A DNA stretch of 64,000 bases from Eubacterium sp. (GTDB lineage Bacteria; Bacillota_A; Clostridia; Lachnospirales; Lachnospiraceae), in contig JAMPGN010000001.1 of assembly GCA_023663915.1 (NCBI GenBank), forward strand, positions 13,106 to 77,105, in the 5' to 3' direction. The notes under the pieces are model-generated. The model saw only the letters and a program-made list of their open reading frames with translations. It was not told the DNA's origin and ran no database searches. Each line of letters begins with the position of its first letter. The first letter of the stretch is position 1. A program made the position numbers and the translations under genes. Of this stretch, positions 35,470 through 45,300 are shown one piece after another.

Positions 35470-36513
35470 ATGAAAGCATACGTATTAGAAGGGATAAATC
35501 AATTAACCTATATGGATGTCCCGACACCGCAGCTTCGTGAGAATGAAGTATTGGTGGAGGTTATGAACGCAGGCATATGCGGTTCCGATATCCCGCGTAT
35601 CTTTCAGACAGGCACCTATCATTTCCCGACGATTCCCGGACACGAGTTTGCGGGAATTGTCCGGCAGGCAGGAGCGGAAGAAAATGAATATCTGGTAGGC
35701 AGTCGGGTAGGTGTGTTTCCGCTGATTCCATGTATGGCGTGCAGACAATGCAGGCAGAAAGCATATGAGATGTGCCAATCCTACAGCTATCTGGGTTCCA
35801 GAACGGACGGCGGTTTTGCGGAATATGTGGCGGTTCCGTCGTGGAATCTGATTGTGCTTCCGGATGCAGTCAGCTTGGAGGACGCCGCCATGCTGGAGCC
35901 CGCGTGCGTGACTTTACATGCCATCAGACAGGCGGATCTGACAAACGTTACATCGGCGGCGGTATATGGCTGCGGCACGATCGGAATATTAGTGATCCAG
36001 TGGCTTGCCTCTATGGGGGTCAAAAATATATATGCGGTCGGCACGAGAAGGGAACAGCAGGAGCTGCTGCGCAGCGTTGCGGACTGTTTTTTTTGTAATT
36101 GTCGGGAACAGGAACCGGTTGATTTTATCAGTCGGTACACGGATGGAGCGGGGGCGGACATTGTATTTGAGTGTGTGGGCGTAGACGACAGTGTGAATCC
36201 TGCGGTTGCGTCTGCGAGGGCAGGCGGACAGATCGTATTGGTGGGGAATCCGGCGGGCAATATGGAGATCGGAAAACAGATCTACTGGAAGATCCTGCGC
36301 CGACAGCTCACCTTATATGGCACTTGGAATTCTTCGTTTACGCGGGAGGAAACGGACGACTGGCATGTGGCGCTTCGGGCGGTACAGGAGGGTAAGCTGC
36401 GACCGTCAGCACAGATTACGCACAGATTTTCTTTCGAAAATCTGGAAGAGGGATTAAGAGTTATGCAGGATAAAAAGGTCTTTACGAATAAGGTGATGAT
36501 TGCGCGATCATGA
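35470..36513 (+). CDS. zinc-dependent polyol dehydrogenase (MDR family; TarJ/GatD-like), 347 aa
   Basis: ATG 35470 follows GGGGGATTAG; an in-frame upstream ATG at 35446 lacks a site. Catalytic-zinc motifs: NAGICGSDIPRIF (Cys) and IPGHEFAGIV (His-Glu). The structural-zinc cysteines are in CMACRQCRQKAYEMC. Then YLGSRTDGGFAEYV, MLEPACVTLHAIR, VYGCGTIGILVIQWL (NAD loop) and IVFECVGVDDS. Closest in flavour to galactitol-1-phosphate 5-dehydrogenases and to TarJ, the ribulose-5-phosphate reductase that works with TarI. In this setting, reduction of a ketose phosphate to an alditol phosphate (for example ribitol-5-phosphate) is likely. 159 nt separate it from tarI. Confidence 0.8.
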   Translation: MKAYVLEGINQLTYMDVPTPQLRENEVLVEVMNAGICGSDIPRIFQTGTYHFPTIPGHEFAGIVRQAGAEENEYLVGSRVGVFPLIPCMACRQCRQKAYEMCQSYSYLGSRTDGGFAEYVAVPSWNLIVLPDAVSLEDAAMLEPACVTLHAIRQADLTNVTSAAVYGCGTIGILVIQWLASMGVKNIYAVGTRREQQELLRSVADCFFCNCREQEPVDFISRYTDGAGADIVFECVGVDDSVNPAVASARAGGQIVLVGNPAGNMEIGKQIYWKILRRQLTLYGTWNSSFTREETDDWHVALRAVQEGKLRPSAQITHRFSFENLEEGLRVMQDKKVFTNKVMIARS

Positions 36514-36571
36514 AAATGAGTAATTGCAATCTGATTAAGGGTGCGAGATAACAAATGATGGCAGATCGTTA

Positions 36572-36600
36572 TTGTTTCTGACAAAGAAAAGTGGTATGCT
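36572..36600 (+). promoter_or_regulatory. sigma-A type promoter upstream of the nitrilase-like gene
   Basis: TTGTTT (36572-36577), a 17-nt spacer and TATGCT (36595-36600). It lies ~94 nt upstream of the ATG at 36694 and starts the AT-rich three-gene island. Confidence 0.55.
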
Positions 36601-36693
36601 AATGTCAAAATGAAAAACAAATGAAGTTTAAAGAAAGATGTGATAGGCGCATTCTACAAAATGGAACGCACATAAGGGCAAAAAGGCGGACGA

Positions 36694-38202
36694 ATGGATA
36701 TATATGAAAGAATCATTGAAAATAGAACAAAAATAGAGTCCATATACGATATAGCTTCGATTTGCTACGATCACTTGTGCATTCAAGTTAATAATCAAGC
36801 GCTGTTTTTAGCAAAATATATAGAGTATTCGGAAGAGGCAGTGGACAATAATCCTAATATAAGAAAATTAAAAAAGTTTAGTTATGATCTTTCGGTGCTC
36901 TTTTTAAAGAAAGATACCTATTTTACACTTGATGAAGTGGTAGAGCAGGTGCTCCAAGCGGTTAGGTGCATAGAAAAAGAACTAATTTATTATGGTAATG
37001 AGAAGGATAATGAAGCCACGATCGCATATCATTTATTACAGGCAGTAGATTTATATACAGAGAATAGAGTGCCCGACAGCTCAAACGCACCACTGAATGA
37101 AAAATATACGGAGACCTCTTATATTTATCGTACCAATGGTGAAGCTATGATTACGGGTGCCGCTACAGAATTGGAGTTTCGGGACAAGATACAGACTACA
37201 GAAATTCGGCATAATTTTAAATGTATAAGGATCTTGGAGAAAGCAGAGCTTGCCGCAGGAATGAATCCGCCGAAGATGGTAACACTGCATATAGAAAACA
37301 GCGATCAAATAAGGGAATTAATCGCAAGGGATAAAAAATGGAAGGTTGCGGTGATTCCATTCGGCAGAGACGAACTGTTTCGTTTTAAAAAGATACAGGG
37401 AAGCATGTTTCGCGTGCAATATATAGAGCAGCACAGGCAGAATGCAATCATGAAAGCTGTGAATTTATTGAAGCAGGCGATTCAACAGAAAGCCAATATC
37501 ATTATTTTCCCAGAGTATGTGTGCTTTCCGGAAATGCAGGAAGCAATTGGGGATTATCTGACTGAAACGTACCGCAAAGCTCCGAAAAGTGTACAAAATC
37601 TACTTTTAGTGATTGCCGGAAGCGGTTGGACAGAAGAGAATAACAATGTTGCCCGGATATATAGCTATAGTGGGAAATTGTTGGGTGAGCAATATAAGTA
37701 TTCTCCCTATGATGGGGAGGATGAGTACGGTGAGAGATGGATTGAAGGATTATCCAATCCGGGCAGGGAGTCGGTGATTATTAATATTCCCAGCATAGGA
37801 AGCATTATGACGGCTATATGTAGAGATGTATCTAATCGGGATCAGACAGAGAAGCTGGCGGATATTTTTAGAATTGATTTTCTTTTGGTAGTGGCGTGGA
37901 GTAAATCTCTTCATGGCGGATTTGATAAACAGCTTGGCAGTATTACAGAGATGAATATGACTACTAGTTCCATCGTGTGTAATTGTTGCGGAGCGATGGA
38001 TCGGGACAGTCGGGATAGAGGCATTGTTGTCACGCCACATAAGAAAAAGAGCATTATAGAGGCCAAAGTTAGGCTTTTTAAGCGTAACGCGGGAGGGTGT
38101 GAAAATTGCGCCGGTTGTATATTTAGTATCCCGCTCTTATATAGAACCCAAGATGTGGATAGAGGAAAAATTGTTGGAAGAATTGCACAGAGAAAGTTGT
38201 GA
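36694..38202 (+). CDS. nitrilase-superfamily amidohydrolase with unknown N-terminal helical domain, 502 aa
   Basis: The C-terminal ~280 residues show the carbon-nitrogen hydrolase triad: Glu in IIIFPEYVCFPEM, Lys in GEQYKYSPYD and the nucleophile Cys in MTAICRDVSNRD, with LLLVIAGSGW and a late FLLVVAWSKSLHGG in the right order. The N-terminal ~220 residues are helical and charged and I do not recognise them. No signal peptide. Family knowledge: amide or nitrile hydrolysis, or amide transfer; substrate unknown. It is followed by two proteins of unknown function that look like a regulator and partner. Base composition is AT-rich between GC-richer flanks, which suggests acquisition as a unit. 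Confidence 0.72.
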   Translation: MDIYERIIENRTKIESIYDIASICYDHLCIQVNNQALFLAKYIEYSEEAVDNNPNIRKLKKFSYDLSVLFLKKDTYFTLDEVVEQVLQAVRCIEKELIYYGNEKDNEATIAYHLLQAVDLYTENRVPDSSNAPLNEKYTETSYIYRTNGEAMITGAATELEFRDKIQTTEIRHNFKCIRILEKAELAAGMNPPKMVTLHIENSDQIRELIARDKKWKVAVIPFGRDELFRFKKIQGSMFRVQYIEQHRQNAIMKAVNLLKQAIQQKANIIIFPEYVCFPEMQEAIGDYLTETYRKAPKSVQNLLLVIAGSGWTEENNNVARIYSYSGKLLGEQYKYSPYDGEDEYGERWIEGLSNPGRESVIINIPSIGSIMTAICRDVSNRDQTEKLADIFRIDFLLVVAWSKSLHGGFDKQLGSITEMNMTTSSIVCNCCGAMDRDSRDRGIVVTPHKKKSIIEAKVRLFKRNAGGCENCAGCIFSIPLLYRTQDVDRGKIVGRIAQRKL

Positions 38203-38229
38203 CTTTCCTGCAAAAAATATTGATTTTAC

Positions 38230-38257
38230 TTGATGTTATGGGAGAATTTGTTATAAT
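38230..38257 (+). promoter_or_regulatory. sigma-A type promoter upstream of the winged-helix-like gene
   Basis: TTGATG (38230-38235), a 16-nt spacer and a consensus TATAAT (38252-38257), ~36 nt before the ATG at 38293. It allows the two downstream genes to be expressed apart from the nitrilase-like gene. Confidence 0.65.
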
Positions 38258-38292
38258 ATTGTTTAGGAATAGTTTATAGCGGAGGGGCATGT

Positions 38293-39129
38293 ATGAAGAA
38301 GAGGACAAGGTTGGGAAATGTGTGCAGAAGTCTTGTGGATAGTTTGACCTCTCATAAAAAAATAACAGAAGATCAGATACTTACATTTATGGAAGAATTA
38401 GCGACAGAGGAGCCTAAGGCACTGGCAGATATGCCGTCGGATTACAGGAAGCTAAGTTTTTCTATGGGAGAAGCGTGGCAGTACCGGGAATGGGAAACCA
38501 TGTCGCCCAAACAGGCATTTTTTTATGGTAGTCTGTGGGGGAGCAGTAAATCTTTTGAACTGAGATATCGGAAGAAATTAGACGCGGATCAAATGAAGCT
38601 GCTTGTGCCTAAGTACAAAAATAAGGAGTGGATATTCCGCGCAATTAAGGCACAACCGGGAATTTTACACAAAGAACTTGCGGACAAAGGAGATATAAGC
38701 CCCTCACGGCTTTCCCAGATTATGGATGATAAAGATATCGATACTTTAATTAGTTATCGTTTATCGGGAAGAGAAAAGTATTATTTCTTAAAACCGGATG
38801 GGGAAGAACTGCTTAGCAGATTCAAGACGGCTGAAAAAAGGGTGCTTGGCAGTTATACAGAGCCATATAAAGCAATTAGTATTAATAACGATAGTACGAA
38901 ATGGCTGTATAATGAGGTGACGCTTTTTATATTAAACTACAGCGAAATTCTTTTTATTGCAAGGACATTGCGGGGCGGCTTATGGGGTAAGGGTTTTGAC
39001 AGGTTTAGCGACGAGCTTGGGACAAAGAGTATATTAGAGGTAAATGAATGGACACAGGGATTGAATTACAAGGCAATACTGGAAGAGAATCGTTTGAAGA
39101 CTGGATTAGAGATGTCCTTGGCAAGATAA
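38293..39129 (+). CDS. unknown protein with winged-helix-like centre, 278 aa
   Basis: GCGGAGGGGCATGT precedes the ATG. No family is recognised over the full length. Residues ~115-180 read like a winged helix: IFRAIKAQPGILHKELADKG, ISPSRLSQIMDDKDI (recognition-helix-like) and LISYRLSGREKYYFLKP (wing), as in MarR/ArsR-type DNA-binding proteins. The N-terminal ~110 residues contain SLWGSSKSFELRYRKKL; the C-terminal ~100 are unassigned. It could regulate the island or sense the nitrilase product; DNA binding is inferred from pattern only. Its 3' end overlaps the next gene by 82 nt in another frame. Confidence 0.6.
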   Translation: MKKRTRLGNVCRSLVDSLTSHKKITEDQILTFMEELATEEPKALADMPSDYRKLSFSMGEAWQYREWETMSPKQAFFYGSLWGSSKSFELRYRKKLDADQMKLLVPKYKNKEWIFRAIKAQPGILHKELADKGDISPSRLSQIMDDKDIDTLISYRLSGREKYYFLKPDGEELLSRFKTAEKRVLGSYTEPYKAISINNDSTKWLYNEVTLFILNYSEILFIARTLRGGLWGKGFDRFSDELGTKSILEVNEWTQGLNYKAILEENRLKTGLEMSLAR

Positions 39130-39749
39130 AAGGGGATAAGATCGATGTGGCGGCATTGATTTACGATAGAATTCAGAAAGAGGCAGATCAAGCAGCGGCA
39201 TTTCAATACTTTCTGGAAAATGCAGATGAAATTGTTTCCACAGAAGAAAAAGGTATTAAGCGTTTTTTTACCGCAGAAGAAGTACAAGAGCTACAAAGAA
39301 AATGCGCAACTTTGATTGTGGGAATTATGGATAAGCTGTTGCTGGAAAATATTCCGGTACAAGAATTTTATCGACGGCTCTGGGCGGAAGGAATCTGTAA
39401 GAATACGCTGCTGCAGGATGAGAAAGAGAAGATATATGCTTTGTATCGAATATGGCAGGATCGCAGAATCCCATATTATCAGCTGGATCATGGGATGGAA
39501 ATGTCAAATGAAGAATTTAAGGAGTATTGTGAAAAGAATAAGCAGCTGATTAAAAAGGCGTTTTTTATTATCAATTCGTCGATATTTTCCCAGCGTTCAC
39601 AGCAGGGCGATCTGCTTATACGTGTGCTCGATGAGTGTAAAACCAATGCGGACAAAGTGATAGTTATGACGCAAATTTTAAGCAGTGTAGAAAGAAATGT
39701 TTTGCTCGGTTTATTTGAGGCAATGGACGGTGAACTGCCGGAAGATTAG
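39048..39749 (+). CDS. unknown protein, 233 aa, overlapping the upstream gene by 82 nt
   Basis: The start at ATG 39048 has AGAGG 7 nt upstream; the next in-frame Met is ~90 residues later, so the long overlap with the previous gene seems real. The protein is helical, charged and cytoplasmic (IYDRIQKEADQAAAFQYFLE, EEVQELQRKCATLIVGIMDK, ALYRIWQDRRIPYYQLDHG, FFIINSSIFSQRSQQGD). No known motif is visible. The overlap implies translational coupling and perhaps a stable complex of the two proteins. It ends the AT-rich island. Confidence 0.55.
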   Translation: MDTGIELQGNTGRESFEDWIRDVLGKIKGDKIDVAALIYDRIQKEADQAAAFQYFLENADEIVSTEEKGIKRFFTAEEVQELQRKCATLIVGIMDKLLLENIPVQEFYRRLWAEGICKNTLLQDEKEKIYALYRIWQDRRIPYYQLDHGMEMSNEEFKEYCEKNKQLIKKAFFIINSSIFSQRSQQGDLLIRVLDECKTNADKVIVMTQILSSVERNVLLGLFEAMDGELPED

Positions 39750-39829
39750 AATTTTGGATAGAAACGAATAAGGATCATTAAAATATACATCTCCCCCAAA
39801 ATGTATCCCTCTCATTCTTACGCGGGCGG

Positions 39830-39858
39830 TTGTCAAAAAAATGTCAAAGTGTTATAAT
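39830..39858 (+). promoter_or_regulatory. near-consensus sigma-A promoter of the MMPL / GLUG operon
   Basis: TTGTCA (39830-39835), a 17-nt spacer and TATAAT (39853-39858), ~34 nt upstream of ATG 39892, with AGGGAGGCG as ribosome binding site. The hexamers are identical to those of the promoter at 46267. Confidence 0.85.
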
Positions 39859-39891
39859 TTTCCTCGAACAGTGTAGGGAGGCGCTTGTACG

Positions 39892-42396
39892 ATGGATAAA
39901 GAATTAAATACGAAAAAGAACGGTAATCAGGCGATGGTGAGGATATGCGGTTTCATTGTGGACAAGAGAAACCTCTTTTTCCTCATCTTTGGTATTCTGA
40001 TTATTTTTTCTGCCATTTCACGCAACTGGGTCAAGGTGGAGAACTCCATGGCGCATTATCTGCCGGGCACCACGGAGACGAAACAAGGTCTGGATCTGAT
40101 GGCAGAGGAGTTTATTACATACGGCACCTGTAACGTGATGCTGGCGAATGTGTCTTACGAGCAGGCGGAGCGGGTCTGCGAACGTATGGAACAGACCCCC
40201 GGCGTATTTTCCGTGGACTTCGACGACACGGAGGAACATTACGCGAACGGTTCCGCTTACTATAACGTTACGTTCGACTATGACGAGAACGATGACGCCT
40301 GTCTGACGGCGTTGGACGAGCTGAAGAGCAAACTGGAAGGCTATGACTATTATCTGACCACGGGGCTGGGCGATACGCAGTCGGAGCTGATCGGGCAGGA
40401 GATGAACACGATCACCGTGCTGGTCGCGATCATCGTCGTGTCGGTGCTGCTGCTGACCACGCAGGCTTACGCGGAGATCCCGGTGCTGCTGATCACCTTC
40501 CTGTCGGCGGCGATTCTCAATATGGGCACTAATTTCCTGTTAGGTACGATCTCCTTCGTGTCCGATTCCGTCACGATCGTATTGCAGCTTGCCCTCTCGG
40601 TAGACTATGCGGTCATTCTCCTGAACAGATATAAAGAGGAGCACGCCTCCCTGCCAGCCAGAGAAGCGATTATCATTGCGCTCAGTAAGGCGATCCCGGA
40701 GATCGCGGGCAGCTCCCTGACGACCATCGGCGGTCTGATCGCCATGACGTTCATGCAGTACAAGATGGGACCGGATATGGGCGTCGTGCTGATCAAGGCG
40801 ATCATCCTAAGCTTATGCGCGGTATTCCTGTTGATGCCGGGCGTTATTATGCTGTTCTCGAATCTGATGGAAAAGACGAAGCACAAGAATTTTATTCCGG
40901 AGATTCCGATCGTCGGTAAATTTGCATATGTGTCAAGATATATTGTGGCGCCGCTTTTTCTGATTGCGATCATAGTGGCTAACAAGATTTCGGGCAGCTG
41001 CCCCTATGTGTTCGGTTATAGTACGGTGACGCCGCCGCTGCAGAACAGTGTGCAGAAAGCGGAGGAGATGCAGGAGACGAACTTCGGCGCGTCCAATATG
41101 GTGGCGCTGATCGTACCCGCGGGCAGTTATGAGAATGAGAAGGCGCTGCTGCGGGACTTGGACGCCTGCCCAGAAGTGGATTACACCATGGGACTTGCGA
41201 ATATCGAGGCGATGGACGGTTATCACCTGACGGACAAGCTGACGCCCAGACAGTTCTCGGAGCTGATCGACTTAGACTACGAGGTGGCGGAGCTGATCTA
41301 TGCGGCGTACGCCGTCAATGATGAGGACTATGCCAAGGTGGTCAACGGGCTCTCGGATTATCAAGTGCCGTTAATCGAGATGTTCATGTTCGTCTACGAC
41401 GAGGTGGAAGAGGGCTATGTCACGCTGGAAGACGACCTGCAGGAGACCTTGGACGACGCCTACAGGCAGATGAACTTCGCGAAGAACCAGCTGCAGGGCG
41501 AGAATTACAGCCGTATGCTGGTATATCTGACGCTGCCGGAGGAGAGCGACGAGACATTTGCTTTTCTGGACGAGATGCATGAGATCGCCGGCAAATATTA
41601 CAGCGGCACGGTACTGGTCTGCGGCGAGTCGGTCAGCCAGTATGATCTGCAGAAAACTTTTTCCAGAGACAATGTCGTGGTAAATGTGGTATCGATCCTA
41701 GTGGTGCTGGTGGTACTGCTGTTTACCTTCAAGTCGGCGGGTATGCCGGTGCTCCTGATCGCGGTCATTCAGGGCAGTATCTGGATCAATTTCTCGGTGC
41801 CCGCGCTGCAGCACGATAATCTGTTTTTCATGGGCTACTTGATCGTCAGCTCCATACAGATGGGCGCGAATATCGACTACGCCATCGTCATTGCCAGCCG
41901 TTACACGGAGCTGCGTAAGGAGATGGGCAGGAAGCAGTCCATCATAGATACCATGAACCAGTCCTTCCCGACCATCGTGACTTCGGGTACGATGCTTGCG
42001 ATTTCGGGTATTTTGATCGGTAAGATGACGTCGGATGTGGCGATCTTCGGCATCGGTAAATGTCTGGGACGCGGTACGCTGATCTCGATCTTCATTACGA
42101 TGTTCGTGCTGCCGCAGATCCTGCTGGTGGGCGATAAGATCATAGAGAAGACGGCATTCGTCATGAATATGCCGATCCGCACGAAGAACGCCACCGGTCT
42201 GGTGAAGGTGGACGGTCTGGTGCGCGGCAGGATCGAGGGTACGGTAACGGGTACGATGAAGGCTATCGTCAGAGGTAACGTGAGCGCCTATGTGGAGGCG
42301 GGAGACGTGACGGAGCTGACGGAAGAGGAATACAGGGATCTGACCAGAACAGTGGCGGACGAGATCGAGAGCAGGGAGGTGAAGGAAAATGCGTAA
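39892..42396 (+). CDS. MMPL/RND-family membrane transporter, 834 aa
   Basis: The layout is that of an MMPL protein, with two halves. Each has one TM segment (first: NLFFLIFGILIIFSAIS), a large outside loop (~residues 40-170 and ~370-600) and a bundle of about five TM segments. TM clusters: MNTITVLVAIIVVSVLLLTT through VIMLFSNLM, and VVNVVSILVVLVVLLFTF through MFVLPQILLVG. Conserved polar patches VDYAVILLNRY and IDYAIVIASRY supply the proton-relay Asp-Tyr pair typical of RND/MMPL. Family knowledge: proton-driven export of lipids or hydrophobic compounds. The C-terminal ~70 residues are a charged cytoplasmic tail. It overlaps the next gene by 8 nt, so the GLUG surface protein may be its partner. 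Confidence 0.87.
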   Translation: MDKELNTKKNGNQAMVRICGFIVDKRNLFFLIFGILIIFSAISRNWVKVENSMAHYLPGTTETKQGLDLMAEEFITYGTCNVMLANVSYEQAERVCERMEQTPGVFSVDFDDTEEHYANGSAYYNVTFDYDENDDACLTALDELKSKLEGYDYYLTTGLGDTQSELIGQEMNTITVLVAIIVVSVLLLTTQAYAEIPVLLITFLSAAILNMGTNFLLGTISFVSDSVTIVLQLALSVDYAVILLNRYKEEHASLPAREAIIIALSKAIPEIAGSSLTTIGGLIAMTFMQYKMGPDMGVVLIKAIILSLCAVFLLMPGVIMLFSNLMEKTKHKNFIPEIPIVGKFAYVSRYIVAPLFLIAIIVANKISGSCPYVFGYSTVTPPLQNSVQKAEEMQETNFGASNMVALIVPAGSYENEKALLRDLDACPEVDYTMGLANIEAMDGYHLTDKLTPRQFSELIDLDYEVAELIYAAYAVNDEDYAKVVNGLSDYQVPLIEMFMFVYDEVEEGYVTLEDDLQETLDDAYRQMNFAKNQLQGENYSRMLVYLTLPEESDETFAFLDEMHEIAGKYYSGTVLVCGESVSQYDLQKTFSRDNVVVNVVSILVVLVVLLFTFKSAGMPVLLIAVIQGSIWINFSVPALQHDNLFFMGYLIVSSIQMGANIDYAIVIASRYTELRKEMGRKQSIIDTMNQSFPTIVTSGTMLAISGILIGKMTSDVAIFGIGKCLGRGTLISIFITMFVLPQILLVGDKIIEKTAFVMNMPIRTKNATGLVKVDGLVRGRIEGTVTGTMKAIVRGNVSAYVEAGDVTELTEEEYRDLTRTVADEIESREVKENA

Positions 42397-45300
42397 GGAA
42401 ATCCGTTTATCATCTCTGACTGCTGCATTACGATTCAGTCAGAAACAGATTTGGAATAGCAGAAGCATACATAGAGGACTGGCGCTTATTCTGGCGGCGC
42501 AGCTTGCCCTTGTGCCGGTGGAGAACGCCTTTGCCGTGGAAGCGGCGGAGGGCATAGAGGAGAATGGCGCTACGGCAGACGCGGGCAGCGCCGGAACTGG
42601 CATAGAGGGTGCGGAGGAGATCACCAGCGTCGAGGATGCGAACGAGACGATGCAGTCCTACGATGACGAAGAGACGGCATGGGAAGAGATCACCATAGAT
42701 TCCGTGGAGGGACTCAAGGCGTTTGCCAGAAAATGCAGACTGGATACATGGTCGCAGAATAAGAAAGTCTATCTGAAAGAGGATCTGAATCTGGCGGGCA
42801 GCGAGTTTATCTCTATTCCCACCTTCGGCGGTTATTTCGACGGACAGGGACACACGATCAGCGGGCTGACGATCCGCGACTGTGTCTCCTATACAGGGCT
42901 GTTCTGCTATACGCAGAAGACGGCGGTCATCACCAATCTGCATGTGCAGGGCGCAGTGAATCCCGACGGAAAGCAGATGGTGGTCGGCGGGATCGTCGGC
43001 GACAACAGCGGTATTATCATAGACTGCACCTACGAGGGAACGGTCGAGGGCAATGACTATGTGGGCGGTATCACGGGCTATAACGAAATCAGCGGCATAC
43101 TGATCGACTGTACCAGTAGCGGCAGAGTCACCGGCGCGCACTATACCGGCGGTATCGCAGGGGAGAACGTCGGCAACATCGTAGGCTGTACGAACACGGC
43201 GCAGATCAACACCTCCAATGAAGACCGGGCGAAATCGCTGGAGGATATCAATCTGGAAGCGTACACGGCGGCGATCCTCGACAGTGGCAACGACGAGGCT
43301 GGTAAAGAGGCGGCGACCATCAGCAATACCATCGATTCCGGCGGCATTGCCGGGCTGTCGATGGGTATCATACAGCTTAGCACGAACAGCGGGGAAGTAG
43401 GCTACGAGCACGTAGGCTATAACATCGGCGGCATCGTGGGACGGCAGTCGGGGTATCTGTATGCCTGTGAAAATACGGGAAGCGTCTACGGGCGCAAAGA
43501 CGTGGGCGGCATCGCCGGACAGACGGAGCCCTATGTCGCGGTGGATCTCTCCGAGGATATCGTCTATCAGCTCATGGATAATATTGATAAAATGCATGAT
43601 CTGACCGGACGGATGCTGGACGACGCCGGATCAGAGTCGGATACGGTGTCCGCGCGGCTGGCGATCGTGCAGGATTTTGTAGATAAAGCGCTGGAGGATA
43701 CCACTTTTATCGCCGACCGGACGGTGGGCTGGACAGACGAGATGATCGGCTCCGTCAATGAGGCGGTGAACCGTCTGGACTACATCATGGACGAATCCGT
43801 GAAAGAAAACGGTATGATCGACCAGACGCACGCGGCGGCGGGCAATGTCAAGGACGCCGCACAGAAGCTGGGCGATCTGGTCGATGCGCTGGACATCTAT
43901 CAGTATATGACGCCGCAGGAGAAGGAGCGCTACGACCATGCCAAAGAGAGCATGGAAAAGGCGACGAAGCAGCACGCACAAGATTATGCCGATGCGATGG
44001 AGGCGTATGAGAATTATTACATCGACCGTGTCCGCTCTACGGAGGACAAGTATAAGCAGGCGGATCACGTCAACGAAGACGATTTAAAACCGCTCTTTGA
44101 CGGCGTCGTCAATAGCGGCTGGGCATGGAACAGCAGCAATACGTTTGAAAACTATTTCGGCGTGACCGGCTGGGTGCATCATAATCCCAGCACCGGAGAG
44201 GATAAGGAGTTCCCGCAGACGGAAGGCGATCTGGGCACGCTGGATCATGATCTGCAGAACGACGCTTCGGCACAGATGGCGGTTGATATGGTGAAGGTAG
44301 AAAAAGACGCCACCGACTACGCGGATAAGCAGTACAGCGGCGGCGACATCACCAAAGACTATGACCGGGATATGCGCGAGTATCTGCAGATCATGTCGGA
44401 TATCGTGGCGGCGCATCAGGACGAAATGACAGAGGATGCCGCAAACCAGCTCAAAGGCGCCATGGAGGACGTGGAAGACGCTTCCGGCAACATGCAGTCC
44501 GCGGGCAGCGAGGCGAAGCATATTTTCGATACGTTAAACGATATGCCGGACATAGCGCTGCCGCAGCTGGGCGGGGACTACCGTTCCAGAACGAACAGCT
44601 TAAATGCCAATCTGCAGGGCTTGTCGGAAAATATGGGGCGGCTCAATGATGAGATGTCCTCTACCAGCGATGTGCTGATCGACGATCTGGCGGATATCAA
44701 CGACCAGTTCAGCACCATCATGCGTCTGTACACCGACGCGATCGACGGCGTGCTGGATATGGAATACGATAATGTTTACGAGGATACCTCGCAGGAAAAT
44801 GCAGAGACCAGCACTGACGCGACGATCGCAGACTGCAGGAACAAAGGTCTGGTGCAGGGCGACATCAACGTCTCTGGCATAGCGGGCACCATGGCGATCG
44901 AGTATGATTTTGACTTAGAGGGAGACGTCACCGGCATCGAGGATGCCAAGCTCAATTCCACGCTGCTGACCAAGTGCGTGCAGCGCGGCAATGTCAATAT
45001 GGGCAAGATCGTGGCGCAGAAGAACTACGCCGGAGGCGTCGTCGGCCTGCAGGAGATGGGCACGATCCTGCGCTGTGAGAACTACGGCAGGATCGAGAGC
45101 AGCACGGGCGACTATGTGGGCGGTATCGCCGGACAGTCCGTGTCCCACATCACGAGCAGCTATGCGAAATGCACCGTATCGGGTAAGGAGTACGTGGCGG
45201 GGATCGCGGGCTCCGGTTCGAGCATCGAGAAGTGCTGCGCGATCGTGCGGATTCAGGAGGCGGACGCCTTTTCCGGGGCGATTGCGGGAGAGACGGATAC

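Noticed and set aside
42428..43597. 389-residue open frame on the minus strand opposite the GLUG gene
   Set aside because: It lies wholly antisense to a gene with signal peptide, repeats and anchor; the sequence is low in recognisable motifs, rich in Arg/Asp/Ile repeats mirroring the GLUG codons, and has no plausible ribosome binding site. It is a product of GC-rich codon use.
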